Source of the DNA: JAOUGY01 sp963825585
GTDB taxonomy: Bacteria > Actinomycetota > Acidimicrobiia > Spongiisociales > ZC4RG35
Length of the DNA: 64,000 nt
Direction: 5' to 3'
NCBI GenBank assembly: GCA_963825585.1
Contig: CAWGTX010000004.1
Span: 158,492-222,491 of the forward strand
Shown one piece after another: positions 16,202-27,028 of this stretch. Numbering within the stretch: the first letter of the stretch is position 1; each line of letters starts with the position of its first letter. The notes below the pieces were generated by a model that worked only from the letters and a program-made list of their open reading frames with translations, did no database searches and was not told the DNA's origin. Both the position numbers and the translations under genes were made by a program.

Positions 16202-17191
16202 TCAGAGGTCGATCGAAGCCACCCGGTCGACGAGGTAGTCGCCGAGTCGACCGAGCACGTCGCGGGCTTCTCCTGGTGGGAGCACGGCGAGCGCAGCATC
16301 TGCGGTGGACAAGCGTGCCCTGGCCGAGTCGAGGGCAGCCACGGCGTATCCGCCATCGCGGACGATTTCTATGATCTCCTCGATCGCGGCATCGTCGTAG
16401 GGACGTGGCTGTGACAGAAGTTTGCGCACCCTGTCGCCCTCCGGGCCCGCGAGAGCCTGCAGCACCGGCATCGTGAACTTGCCCTCCCGGATGTCGGATC
16501 CGGCCGGCTTGCCGAGGATCTCGCTGGTGGCCACCAGATCGAGCACGTCGTCGGCGATCTGGAAGACCATGCCCACCTCGGCCGCCCAGGTGCTGACGGC
16601 CTCGATCGCCTCGGGCGTGGCGCCACTGGCCATCGCCCCGAGTCGGGCAGAGGTGCGGATGAGGCTGGCGGTCTTCTGATAGATGACCTGTTCGTAGTCG
16701 GCGATGCCGTGCTCGGTGTCGAAGTCGAACTGAAGCTCGCGGGTCTGTCCCTCTACGAGTTCGGCGTAGGTCGCCGCCAGCAGACGCACCGACTCCAGGT
16801 CGAGCCGGGACGCAGCTGTCTCGGAGGCCCGTGCCATCAGGAAATCGCCGGCCAGGATCGCCACCGTGTTGCTCCAGTTGGCGTTCACCGACGACGCCCC
16901 ACGCCGGGTGTCGGCCTCGTCGATCACGTCGTCGTGGTAGAGGCTTCCCACATGGATCAGTTCGACCGACACGCCCGCCTCGATCGGTCGGACGTCGGGC
17001 TCGGGCCCGAACTCGGCGCACAACAGGGCGAGCAGCGGCCGGTACCGCTTGCCGCCGGCGCTGAGCAGATGCTGGGCGATCTCGGTGAGATGCAGATGGT
17101 CGGAAACGGTCGCCTCGAACAGCCGGGTCTCGAGGCGTTCCATGCGCTCCCAGATGTGCGGCAGTGTGACGAGGTCCCGTAGTTCCGACAT
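16202..17191 (-). CDS. Long-chain polyprenyl diphosphate synthase
   Basis: A 329-residue all-helical trans-prenyltransferase that condenses isopentenyl diphosphate units to make the side chain of menaquinone. GGKRYRP (near 48) binds IPP, LYHDDVIDEADTRRG (near 83) is the first Asp-rich motif, and FQIADDVLDLV (near 208) is the second. Small residues before the first motif (HVGS) are consistent with a long product, but chain length cannot be read confidently. The ATG at 17189-17191 begins just ahead of the first helix; a GTG two codons earlier is possible. The gene stands alone and diverges from clpC across a 450-base gap containing an inverted heptamer element. Confidence 0.9.
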   Translation of the reverse strand: MSELRDLVTLPHIWERMERLETRLFEATVSDHLHLTEIAQHLLSAGGKRYRPLLALLCAEFGPEPDVRPIEAGVSVELIHVGSLYHDDVIDEADTRRGASSVNANWSNTVAILAGDFLMARASETAASRLDLESVRLLAATYAELVEGQTRELQFDFDTEHGIADYEQVIYQKTASLIRTSARLGAMASGATPEAIEAVSTWAAEVGMVFQIADDVLDLVATSEILGKPAGSDIREGKFTMPVLQALAGPEGDRVRKLLSQPRPYDDAAIEEIIEIVRDGGYAVAALDSARARLSTADAALAVLPPGEARDVLGRLGDYLVDRVASIDL

Positions 17192-17242
17192 TGTGACGGG
17201 GATGGTACCGACGACTCCGGGTAGCCGGTAGTCGACCGAGAG

Positions 17243-17482
17243 GTACAACGTAGAACGTAGAACGTAGAACGTATCGAACCCGGGACCACGAGGTGGTTGA
17301 AGTCCCCACGTCGGTCTTGAACCGAGCGTCGCGGCATTCGAAACGCGTGATTCCGTCAAGCGTGGGCCCAGAGGCACCAACGAACGAGCAAACTCCTTCC
17401 CATCCATGGCTCTGCCGCCCAGCGGAGGTCGGTCGCGACCGGTCGCGTCAGGACGTTCTGCGTTGTACGTTCTACGTTGTAC
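17243..17482. repeat. Inverted pair of GTAGAAC/GTACAAC arrays around a 184-nt core
   Basis: The left arm (17243-17270) is GTACAAC followed by three GTAGAAC units. The right arm (17455-17482) is GTTCTGC, GTTGTAC, GTTCTAC, GTTGTAC. The reverse complement of the right arm matches the left at 26 of 28 positions, so the pair could form a long stem. The core has no supported gene. The element fills most of the gap between the divergent polyprenyl synthase and clpC genes, so it is not simply a terminator. Confidence 0.88.
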
Positions 17483-17594
17483 CTGCCGCCTACCGATCCG
17501 GTGCAGTGTGCTCCACGTTTCCCTTCAGCACGCCTCCGCAATGACCGATTTCAGATGAGTCGAAGGGCCCTCAGGGGTACGTGAGGCTGGGCGG

Positions 17595-17600
17595 TATACT
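17595..17600 (+). promoter_or_regulatory. Candidate clpC -10 element
   Basis: TATACT lies 41 bases before the clpC start. No clear -35 hexamer is seen at the usual spacing. No CtsR- or HspR-type inverted repeat was recognised between here and the start codon. Confidence 0.35.
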
Positions 17601-17641
17601 TCGACCTGCCAGCCGGGGAAGTCTGCGAGGAGGCATCAGCC

Positions 17642-20143
<2,502 letters not shown>

Positions 20144-20154
20144 CGGGCTAGAAC

Positions 20155-20348
20155 GTTCACCGTCGACCGTTCACCGTTGACAGTCCAGAGAAGACATGCC
20201 CCCCGGCTTCGGCCGGGGGGCATTGTCATGACGGAGGAGCTTCGAGCTACAGAGGCGTCCGACGTGTGACGCACCACTGAACAACAAACCCCATCCTGCG
20301 TTCTGCCTTCTGCGGCGAACGGCGAACGGTGAACGGTGAACGGTGAAC
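20155..20348. repeat. Inverted pair of GGTGAAC/GTTCACC heptamer arrays
   Basis: The left arm (20155-20182) is GTTCACC, GTCGACC, GTTCACC, GTTGACA. The right arm (20300-20348) starts with TTCTGC-type words and ends GGCGAAC, GGCGAAC, GGTGAAC, GGTGAAC, GGTGAAC. GTTCACC and GGTGAAC are reverse complements, so the arms can pair. The arms bracket the clpC terminator, and the second terminator starts right after the right arm. Confidence 0.88.
20196..20223 (+). terminator. clpC terminator with UUCG tetraloop
   Basis: A perfect 12-bp stem ATGCCCCCCGGC with its complement encloses TTCG, the very stable C(UUCG)G loop. It lies 53 bases past the clpC stop. Confidence 0.8.
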
Positions 20349-20349
20349 A

Positions 20350-20390
20350 AGCAGAAACCCCCGCCGGCAAGGCTGGCGGGGGTTTCTGCT
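20350..20390 (-). terminator. Multicopper oxidase terminator
   Basis: A 16-bp perfect stem (AGCAGAAACCCCCGCC and its complement) with a 9-base loop starts five bases beyond the stop of the minus-strand oxidase gene. Convergent with the clpC terminator, so both transcripts end in this gap. Confidence 0.8.
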
Positions 20391-20394
20391 TCTG

Positions 20395-21780
20395 TCAGGC
20401 TGCCGGCTCGACGATCACGGCCGTGACCATTCCGAACATGCCTTCCTCGCGTTCCACGTGGTTGAGGATGTGGCAGTGCCAGACCCAGGCGCCAGGGTCG
20501 TGGGCCTGGTGCAGGACCGTGTAGCGCTCACCGGGTGCGACGTTGATGGTGTCCACCCAGTACGGGTGGTCAAGGGGGATTCCCTCCTTGGCAACCACCA
20601 ACCCGTTGAACTGGTGCTGATGCATCGGATGGATCTGCAGGCCCTCGTTGAAGTAGTGGACCAGATACCAGTCGTCCTCCTGCAGCACGTAGGGCTCGGT
20701 CGCAGGGAACGACTTACCGTTGAGCGAGAAGCCGATCGTCCCGGCGTCGTTGAGGACCATCGTGATCTCTTCGGCGAGTTCGAGATCCTCGGGGATCGTG
20801 ACCCCTGAGATGGTCTCGCCCAGCGGGAGCGAAACGTCGCCGACGATCATGGCGGCGAACAATCCGTTCGGGACCTGCATCTGGCCATGGTGATGGGCGT
20901 GGTACATGCCGACCGCCTGATGGGTGGCGGTGAACTCGTAGGTGTAGAGCTCACCGGGGCCGATCAGCGGCTGGGTGAGCGGTGCCACCCCGTCCTGGTT
21001 GTTGGGCGTGTCGATACCGTGCCAGTGGATGTCGGTGCCCATCGGGAGATCGTTCTGGAGTCGAACCTGGATCTCGTCGCCGACGTCGAGCTTCAGCGTC
21101 GGACCGGGGACCATCCCGTTGTACGTCCACGCCTCGACGAAGCGGCCCGGTTCGACCTCCCACTCGACGATTTGGGCAGTCAGGTCGAACACCTTCGTTC
21201 CGTCGACGAGGACCTCGGTGGGCTCGAGGATCTCGTTGCCCTTTCCCTCCGTTTCGGCAGGGAAGGCTGCGATCGACTGCGCCATGGCTGCGTCGAGCGC
21301 CGCCCAGTCCGTGTCCTCACCGCCGTGGGCCCCGTGACCCGCCGTCCCAGCTCCGGTGGCGTTCTCGGCAACCGTGAGCATTGTGCGCATCCCGGCCTCC
21401 TTGTGGCCGGCGATCGCACAGATCACCTCATAGCTGCCCGCCGGGAGGTCGGACACCTCGAAGGTGCCGTCCGCTCCGGAGGAGATGTCCTCGGATGTGC
21501 CGACTCCGAGGATCGAGAAGTTGTGGGCGACCGTCCCATCGTTGACGATCTCGAAGGTGGTGGCTCCCGGCTTCAGGCTCAGGTCGCCGTCGATGGTCCA
21601 TTCGGCCAGGCGGATCGATGCGACGGCCATCTCTTCGGCGGCTGCCTGCGTGCCGCCCTCGGCGGCGACGGTGGCGGGGCCTCTCACGATGACGGCGGCC
21701 AGTGCCACCAGTCCCACCATGGCTCCCACGACGCTGAGCGCCGTCAGCGCCGGGTCGAATACACGCGGTTCCCTGCTCAC
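20395..21780 (-). CDS. Multicopper oxidase with N-terminal cupredoxin domain
   Basis: A 461-residue exported copper protein. One membrane anchor (about 10-32) is followed by an amino-terminal cupredoxin (about 55-140) with the type 1 ligands HNFSILG (His near 84), C-A-I-A-G-H (Cys near 120) and a Met. Two multicopper oxidase domains follow: HWHG (near 252) and HAHHHG (near 291) in the first, HPMHQHQ (near 386) and HCHILNHVEREEGM (near 435) in the second, giving type 1, 2 and 3 copper sites. The substrate may be a metal or phenolic compound. I prefer the GTG at 21778-21780, since GGAGG is eight bases upstream; a GTG nine bases earlier directly abuts that site. Confidence 0.9.
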   Translation of the reverse strand: MSREPRVFDPALTALSVVGAMVGLVALAAVIVRGPATVAAEGGTQAAAEEMAVASIRLAEWTIDGDLSLKPGATTFEIVNDGTVAHNFSILGVGTSEDISSGADGTFEVSDLPAGSYEVICAIAGHKEAGMRTMLTVAENATGAGTAGHGAHGGEDTDWAALDAAMAQSIAAFPAETEGKGNEILEPTEVLVDGTKVFDLTAQIVEWEVEPGRFVEAWTYNGMVPGPTLKLDVGDEIQVRLQNDLPMGTDIHWHGIDTPNNQDGVAPLTQPLIGPGELYTYEFTATHQAVGMYHAHHHGQMQVPNGLFAAMIVGDVSLPLGETISGVTIPEDLELAEEITMVLNDAGTIGFSLNGKSFPATEPYVLQEDDWYLVHYFNEGLQIHPMHQHQFNGLVVAKEGIPLDHPYWVDTINVAPGERYTVLHQAHDPGAWVWHCHILNHVEREEGMFGMVTAVIVEPAA

Positions 21781-21888
21781 GTCCCACACCTCCGGTATCG
21801 GTTGTCTCCAGTACCGACATCACAATCGGACGCCAGGACGTGTTTGGCCTTTGCGGGTCCCTATCAGGGGAGGCGAAGGTCCTGACTG

Positions 21889-22296
21889 TCAGCCGGGGAG
21901 TTCGGTGAGGTTCTGGAGGCGGACCTGGCCGCGTGCGACGAGTTTGCCGCTTGCGTTCGCGATCTCGACCTGCCACAGCTGCTGGGTCCGTCCGCGATGG
22001 ATCGGCGTGGCCTCTGCGGCGAGAAGGCCACTCGTGTGGGGTCGAAGGAAGTCGGTGGTGTTGGAGACTCCCACGACGCCGGCCATGCCCCGGTCCATCG
22101 CCCACATGGCGCCTCCGATCGAGGCGAGGGTCTCGACGATCGAGCAGTACACGCCCCCGTGCACCACGCCATACGGCTGATGGTGGGTGCTGGACGCTTC
22201 GAGCGTTCCGGTTACCAGGTCGGTCGACGCCTCGGTTATCTCGAGGCCGATGTGCTCGGGGAAGAACTCATGCGGTGTCGTGCGAGGAGCAGTCAT
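21889..22296 (-). CDS. PaaI-family hotdog thioesterase
   Basis: A 135-residue hotdog-fold acyl-CoA thioesterase. YGVVHGGVYCSIVETLAS (about 42-59) is the conserved HGG-containing helix region, with the glutamate of VETLAS as the likely catalytic base. TTDFLRPHTSG and the closing ARGQVRLQNL strands complete the fold. The protein length is typical. It lies alone between two minus-strand genes and a strong hairpin, so it is probably independently transcribed. Likely substrates are aryl- or medium-chain acyl-CoA thioesters. Confidence 0.88.
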   Translation of the reverse strand: MTAPRTTPHEFFPEHIGLEITEASTDLVTGTLEASSTHHQPYGVVHGGVYCSIVETLASIGGAMWAMDRGMAGVVGVSNTTDFLRPHTSGLLAAEATPIHRGRTQQLWQVEIANASGKLVARGQVRLQNLTELPG

Positions 22297-22340
22297 GGGC
22301 CGAGGCTAGGGGAGAAACGGCCCCCAGACCACCATGACGC

Positions 22341-22374
22341 GAGATGGCCCCCCGGCGTTCCGGGGGGCCATCTC
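22341..22374 (-). terminator. Terminator downstream of the 5'-nucleotidase gene
   Basis: A perfect 15-bp stem (GAGATGGCCCCCCGG and its complement) with a CGTT loop, 20 bases past the 5'-nucleotidase stop. It lacks a T-run like the other strong hairpins in this window. Confidence 0.8.
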
Positions 22375-22393
22375 GACTCGTCGTCCCGATGTC

Positions 22394-24256
22394 TCAGTTG
22401 AGCCGGGTGATGCGTCCCTCGCCACCGACCGGGTAGTCGGTTGCGGAGATCACACCCCCGAGCCCATCGATGATGTAGTTCGCCAGCGCCTGCTGGTACG
22501 TGAATCCCACCGTCGTGAACGGCAGCCCCCGGTACGGGTACTGGTCCCCATCCTTCGCCAGGAAGTCGATGGTGGCCACGTCGATCGGATCGCCGTCGAC
22601 GACGGCGCCGCCGGTGACGATCACCGTTCCATCGTCGAGCACCACTTCACGAACCCGCGTCCCGGGTGTGGTCACGACACCGGTGGTGCCATCGATGACC
22701 TGACCGACGCCGGCGGCGTCGTAGGTCACGTTGAACCCGGCGATCTGGGCGAAGCGCCCGTCGCCGAATTCGACCCGGGAGTAGGCGTTCTCGAGGATCT
22801 CCTTGAACTGGTCCCTGGGCACGTCCTCCACCACCGACACGAAGTTCGGGAACGGCACCATCGAGAAGGTGTCGAGCTCGGTCAACGGTCCGGCCGGGAT
22901 GACCGAGTCGTTGCGGATGCCGCCACCGTTCTGCAAGGCGACCACCGGGGTGTCGACGCCGAAGGCGGCGGCCACCTGCTGAGCCTGCCAAAGCAGCGAG
23001 TCGGCGATCAGGTTGCCCTCATTGGTCTCTCGCCCGCGGACGTTGGCCCGCACGCCGTCGAGGTCGACTTGGCTGTCGGCGATGACGTTGGTCGCCAGCG
23101 CCTCGAGGTCGGCGACGAGCGGATCGATCACCAGTGATTGCATGGTGGCGTTCGGCATGACCGCATCGTCACATGGCAGGGTGCCTCCGCAGTCGCCACC
23201 GGCGACGCGGACAGGCCGACTCCGGGTTTCGTCGACGGCCACCACGTTGCCCCCCTTGTCGAATCCGACCACCAGGTTGCCCACGTAGCTGTAGTTGCCC
23301 TGGGTGGTGACGATCGGCACGTTCACGCCACGGGCGTCGGTTGCGATGATCGGATAGCTGGCGTACGGCGTCGGCCGGGCGCCGGTGTCATCGGTGGGAA
23401 TGAGCAGGTCGTCGTCGTTGGCGAGCAGTTCGTCACCGCCACCGGCGATCATCACGTCGATCCCGCGGAGTTCGGCCGCCAGGGCGATGTCCTCTTCGAT
23501 GCTCTGCAAGTGGCTGATGAGGACGATCTTGGTGACGCCCTGCCGTTGCAGTTTGCGCACCTCGGCCTGGACCGCCGGAGCGACCTCGTTGACCACGACA
23601 TCGCGCGGGCTGGAGATGGTGGGCAGGGCCGGGGTGGTTGCCCCGATGACACCGATCTTCTCGCCCCGTTCGCGGATCACTGTGCTCTTGGCGATCCGGC
23701 CTTGGTCCACATACGCCTGGAGCCTGGGCTCACCCGAGAAGTCGAGGTTGGAGCTCAGGTAGGGCGGTTGCGTCATCGAGAAGCCCGAGATGAAGTCGGC
23801 CAACACATCGGGTCCGAAGTCGAAGTCGTGGTTGCCGAGCGCGATGGCGTCGTACCCGATCAGGTCGAGTGCGACCGTGTCGTAGAACGGGATCCCGTTG
23901 TCGACACCGGCGTTGAACTCGGGTCCCGCCAGGAAGTTGTCGCCCGAGGAGACCATCATCACGCCGCGCTTGGATCCGGGGCTCCAGGGACGCCCCGTGG
24001 TGGCGTCGGCGGTCAGGTCTTCGACCACGGTCTTGAAACGGGCGGCTCCGCCGAAGTCCTCGAGGAACTCGTCGTCTCCCAGGGCGATCAGCTGGGATTC
24101 TCCGTCGTTGTTGTGGAGGATCGTCAGCCAGAAATCGACCTTGGGTGCCTTGGCCGCCGATGCGCCGGTCGCCCCCAGCATGGTGACGACCATGCTCATC
24201 ATGACGATCAGCGAGACCAGGCGCCGTCGCCGGATTCCATGTACCTGTGCGTGCAT
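22394..24256 (-). CDS. Secreted 5'-nucleotidase/UshA-family phosphoesterase
   Basis: A 620-residue extracellular enzyme that removes phosphate from nucleotides. A signal peptide (basic RRRR near 10, hydrophobic core, cleavage near ASA-A at 37) precedes a metallophosphoesterase domain with TILHNNDGE (where the family has T-N-D-x-H or N-D-F-H), SSGDNF, ALGNHDFDFG and a late His pair. The carboxyl 5_nucleotid_C domain begins near 385 with NEGNLIADSLL and contains LQNGGGIRND for substrate binding. The ATG at 24254-24256 has GGGAG eight bases upstream and gives a proper signal peptide. Next to a nucleoside hydrolase and a nucleoside transporter, it likely supplies nucleosides from outside. Confidence 0.88.
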   Translation of the reverse strand: MHAQVHGIRRRRLVSLIVMMSMVVTMLGATGASAAKAPKVDFWLTILHNNDGESQLIALGDDEFLEDFGGAARFKTVVEDLTADATTGRPWSPGSKRGVMMVSSGDNFLAGPEFNAGVDNGIPFYDTVALDLIGYDAIALGNHDFDFGPDVLADFISGFSMTQPPYLSSNLDFSGEPRLQAYVDQGRIAKSTVIRERGEKIGVIGATTPALPTISSPRDVVVNEVAPAVQAEVRKLQRQGVTKIVLISHLQSIEEDIALAAELRGIDVMIAGGGDELLANDDDLLIPTDDTGARPTPYASYPIIATDARGVNVPIVTTQGNYSYVGNLVVGFDKGGNVVAVDETRSRPVRVAGGDCGGTLPCDDAVMPNATMQSLVIDPLVADLEALATNVIADSQVDLDGVRANVRGRETNEGNLIADSLLWQAQQVAAAFGVDTPVVALQNGGGIRNDSVIPAGPLTELDTFSMVPFPNFVSVVEDVPRDQFKEILENAYSRVEFGDGRFAQIAGFNVTYDAAGVGQVIDGTTGVVTTPGTRVREVVLDDGTVIVTGGAVVDGDPIDVATIDFLAKDGDQYPYRGLPFTTVGFTYQQALANYIIDGLGGVISATDYPVGGEGRITRLN

Positions 24257-24383
24257 CACAGCACTCCCTTTCCCTTGACTCTGTCGCAAACCATACACAA
24301 GTCGGCGGCGGGGAACCCGGGGTGTCCCGGGGAAAACCGAACGGGGAACATCTGGTGCGAGGGTCCGGCATGGCAAGATCCCC

Positions 24384-25316
24384 ATGATGCCCATACCCGT
24401 CATCCTCGACTGCGATCCCGGCCACGACGACGCCATAGCCATCCTCCTCGCACTCGCCTCCCCCGAGGTCGACGTCCTCGGCATCACAACCGTCGGCGGC
24501 AACTCCACCCTCGAGAAGACCACGGTGAATGCCCTCAGGGTGTTGGAAGCGGTCGGTCGAAGTGACATTCCCGTCGCAGCCGGCGCCGACCGGCCGCTCG
24601 TGCGTCCACTCCACGTGGCCGAACACGTCCACGGGGCCTCCGGTATGGACGGTCCAGTCCTGCCCGACCCGGTCGCCCGCCCGGTCTCCGGTCACGCAGT
24701 CGACGTCATGGCGCAGTGGATTCGCGCCGCCGCCGACCCGGTCACGCTCATCCCAACCGGTCCCCTCACCAACGTCGCTCTTCTACTGGAACGTCACCCC
24801 GATGTCGTCGGGTCGGTCTCCCGCATCGTCCTGATGGGTGGTTCGACCGGGCTGGGCAACATCACCCCGGCGGCCGAGTTCAACATCTGGGTCGATCCCG
24901 AAGCCTCGGCAGCCGTGTTCGGCTCCGGTCTCGACGTGACGATGGTGGGGCTCGACGTCACTCACAAGACACTCCTGTCGGAGGCAGACGCCGACGAGCT
25001 CCGCGCCAGTGGTCGGGTCGGTGTGTTCGTCGCCGAGCTTCTCGACTTCTTCCGCAGCCGCTACGAGCGAGTGTTCGGAACACCAATCGCCCCCATTCAC
25101 GACGCGGCGGCGGTCGCCCACGTCATCGACCCCACCCTCATCACCACCCACTACCTCAACGTCGAGATAGAGGTCGTTTCCGAGCTCACGTTGGGACGGA
25201 CCGTGGTCGATGTCCTCCGCGTGACCGACCGGCTCCCCAATGCCCACGTCGGAGTGGAAGTGGACGGCGAACGATTCGCAACGATGCTGGTGGAGAGGAT
25301 CAAGAGCCTGGACTGA
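24384..25316 (+). CDS. Ribonucleoside hydrolase (IunH family)
   Basis: A 310-residue enzyme that splits the N-glycosidic bond of nucleosides to ribose and base. DCDPGHDDA (residues 9-17) is the calcium-binding signature, TVGGN (near 37) and MGGS (near 151) are conserved, NIWVDPEA binds ribose, and PIHDAAAVAH near 235 supplies the carboxyl Asp/His site. It has no signal peptide and so is cytoplasmic. Two adjacent ATGs (24384 and 24387) begin the gene with no obvious ribosome site. It diverges from the 5'-nucleotidase gene and precedes the BMP transporter genes, which fits a nucleoside uptake and breakdown pathway. Confidence 0.92.
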   Translation: MMPIPVILDCDPGHDDAIAILLALASPEVDVLGITTVGGNSTLEKTTVNALRVLEAVGRSDIPVAAGADRPLVRPLHVAEHVHGASGMDGPVLPDPVARPVSGHAVDVMAQWIRAAADPVTLIPTGPLTNVALLLERHPDVVGSVSRIVLMGGSTGLGNITPAAEFNIWVDPEASAAVFGSGLDVTMVGLDVTHKTLLSEADADELRASGRVGVFVAELLDFFRSRYERVFGTPIAPIHDAAAVAHVIDPTLITTHYLNVEIEVVSELTLGRTVVDVLRVTDRLPNAHVGVEVDGERFATMLVERIKSLD

Positions 25317-25331
25317 GGAAGGCTGCTGGCC

Positions 25332-25419
25332 AGCAGCCAGCAGCCAGCCAGAACGCAGAACGCAGAACGCAGAACGCCAGGAAGGTACAAAGTAGAACGT
25401 ACAACGTACAACGTAGAAG
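25332..25419. repeat. Composite heptamer array (AGCAGCC, AGAACGC, GTACAAC)
   Basis: Three heptamer words follow one another in a single block: AGCAGCC units (25332-25349), four AGAACGC units (25350-25377), and GTAGAAC/GTACAAC/GTAGAAG units (25392-25419). The junctions suggest that different words are variants of one evolving family. It begins 16 bases after the nucleoside hydrolase stop. Confidence 0.88.
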
Positions 25420-25536
25420 GTACCGGGCCGGCTCCACGACGCTTGTGGGAGCGGAAGGCTCGGGGCTCGCTTCAGCTTCCAGCCAGAACGCGCGTTCCCT
25501 GCGTGTTGCGTCGGACGTAGCCAGCAGCCAAGGTTC

Positions 25537-25620
25537 GCTCGTCGCTCGTCGCTCGTCGCTCGTCGCTCGTCGCTCGTCGCTCGTCGCTCGTCGCTCGTCG
25601 CTCGTCGCTCGTCGCTCGTC
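25537..25620. repeat. Twelve perfect GCTCGTC heptamers
   Basis: GCTCGTC is repeated twelve times without a single mismatch (84 bases), then GCTCTTG. The lack of variation, against the degenerate arrays elsewhere, points to recent expansion. It lies about 100 bases before the BMP lipoprotein start, in a 407-base gap (25317-25723) that has no gene. Confidence 0.95.
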
Positions 25621-25723
25621 GCTCTTGGGCCTTCCGGCCGGGGACGGGGCCGCTTTGGAGCGCTATCCTGTCAGCTGACGGGTTCTCCGACCCGTCGCCA
25701 ATTCCGAATTGGGAGGAAACAAC

Positions 25724-26917
25724 GTGAAGCGACACATTCGTCTGCTCGCGTTCCTGGCTGCCTTCGCCATGATCCTCGCCGCCTGTGGCGGCGACGACAC
25801 GGCTGATACGACTGCCGGAACCGAGCCCACCGAGACCACCGAGGCACCAACCGAGACCACAGCCCCACCAGCGGAGGAGACCACCACCACCGCCGCGACC
25901 GAGACCACCGAGGGTGGCGAAGCGATGGGTGGGGCCATCTGCGAGGTCACCGACACCGGCGGTGTCGACGACAAGAGCTTCAACCAGCTCGCCTGGGAAG
26001 GTGCTCAGTCCGTCGGGGCAGAGCTCGGATGGGAGCCGGTGGTGCTGGAGTCGGTCGCAGAGACCGACTACGAGCCCAACGTGAACTCGCTGGTGAGTCG
26101 AGGTGACTGCAACCTGATCGTCACGGTCGGATTCCTGCTCGGCGGGGCCACCAAGACGGCGGCCAACGCCAACCCCGAGCAGCAGTTCGCCATCGTGGAC
26201 TTCGCATACGGGTTCGAGCTCGATGCGGACGGCAACCCCACCGAAGAGCCCGAGATCAAGCAGAACAACGTGCAGGGTCTCGTGTTCGCCATCGACCAGG
26301 CTGCGTTCCTGGCCGGCTACATCGCAGCCGACCAGACCCAGACGGGCGTGGTCGGCACGTTCGGTGGCATCAACATCACCCCGGTCTCGGCCTTCATGGA
26401 GGGCTTCGCCCAGGGCGTCAACTACTACAACGAGCAGAAGGGCACCGACGTGACGGTGCTGGGTTGGGACATCGAAGACCAGGACGGCCTGTTCACCGGT
26501 AACTTCGACAGCCTCGACGACGGTCGTGCCTTCGCCGAAAACCTGATGGCCGAAGGTGCCGATATCATCCTGCCGGTCGCCGGCCCGGTTGGTCTCGGTT
26601 CTGCTGCCGCGGTTCAGGACAACGGTTCTGCCCGTCTGATCGGCGTCGACGCAGACTGGACCCAGACCGCTCCCGAGTTTGGTGACATCGTCCTGACCTC
26701 GATCCTGAAGCGGATCGACGTGGCGGTGTCCGACGCCGCCCGGGCGGTTGCCAACGACACCGTCGGACCGCTCCTGGTGAGCACCCTCGAGTCGGGTGGT
26801 GTGGGCGTCGCCGACATCACCAACCCGCTCAAGGAGAACGCCGAGCTCGCCGCCGAGCTCGAGGCGATCGCCGCCGGCATCATCGCCGGTGACATCGTCA
26901 CCACTTCGCAGGGCTGA
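25724..26917 (+). CDS. BMP-family nucleoside-binding lipoprotein
   Basis: A 397-residue substrate-binding lipoprotein of an ABC nucleoside importer. A type II signal ends in LAAC with Cys21 as the lipidated residue. A Thr/Glu/Ala-rich linker (about 24-70) tethers a BMP (PnrA-like) domain: EVTDTGGVDDKSFNQLAWEG is the conserved opening, and GTFGGINITPVSAFMEGFAQGV the hinge region. GTG at 25724 is chosen because GGGAGG lies seven bases upstream and it puts the basic KRHIR residues directly before the hydrophobic core. A hairpin follows the gene, so its transcript may be made in excess of the downstream transporter genes. Confidence 0.92.
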   Translation: MKRHIRLLAFLAAFAMILAACGGDDTADTTAGTEPTETTEAPTETTAPPAEETTTTAATETTEGGEAMGGAICEVTDTGGVDDKSFNQLAWEGAQSVGAELGWEPVVLESVAETDYEPNVNSLVSRGDCNLIVTVGFLLGGATKTAANANPEQQFAIVDFAYGFELDADGNPTEEPEIKQNNVQGLVFAIDQAAFLAGYIAADQTQTGVVGTFGGINITPVSAFMEGFAQGVNYYNEQKGTDVTVLGWDIEDQDGLFTGNFDSLDDGRAFAENLMAEGADIILPVAGPVGLGSAAAVQDNGSARLIGVDADWTQTAPEFGDIVLTSILKRIDVAVSDAARAVANDTVGPLLVSTLESGGVGVADITNPLKENAELAAELEAIAAGIIAGDIVTTSQG

Positions 26918-26940
26918 ACCCTGACGCAGTGATGGAAGAG

Positions 26941-26966
26941 GGCCCCCGGCGGAGACGCCGGGGGCC
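26941..26966 (+). terminator. Hairpin between the BMP lipoprotein and ABC ATPase genes
   Basis: An 11-bp perfect stem (GGCCCCCGGCG and its complement) with loop GAGA, extended by a few A/G-T/C pairs and followed by TTCTCC. Placed within the operon, it probably attenuates read-through so that the binding protein is expressed more than the transporter. Confidence 0.72.
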
Positions 26967-27028
26967 TTCTCCGTAGTAGGGTCGCCCATCATGCTGGGTC
27001 TGGGTGAGCGAAGAAAGAGCGGGCGGCC

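Noticed and set aside
25332..25620. Heptamer arrays considered as a CRISPR array
   Set aside because: The unit is 7 bases with no spacers, and no cas genes are present.
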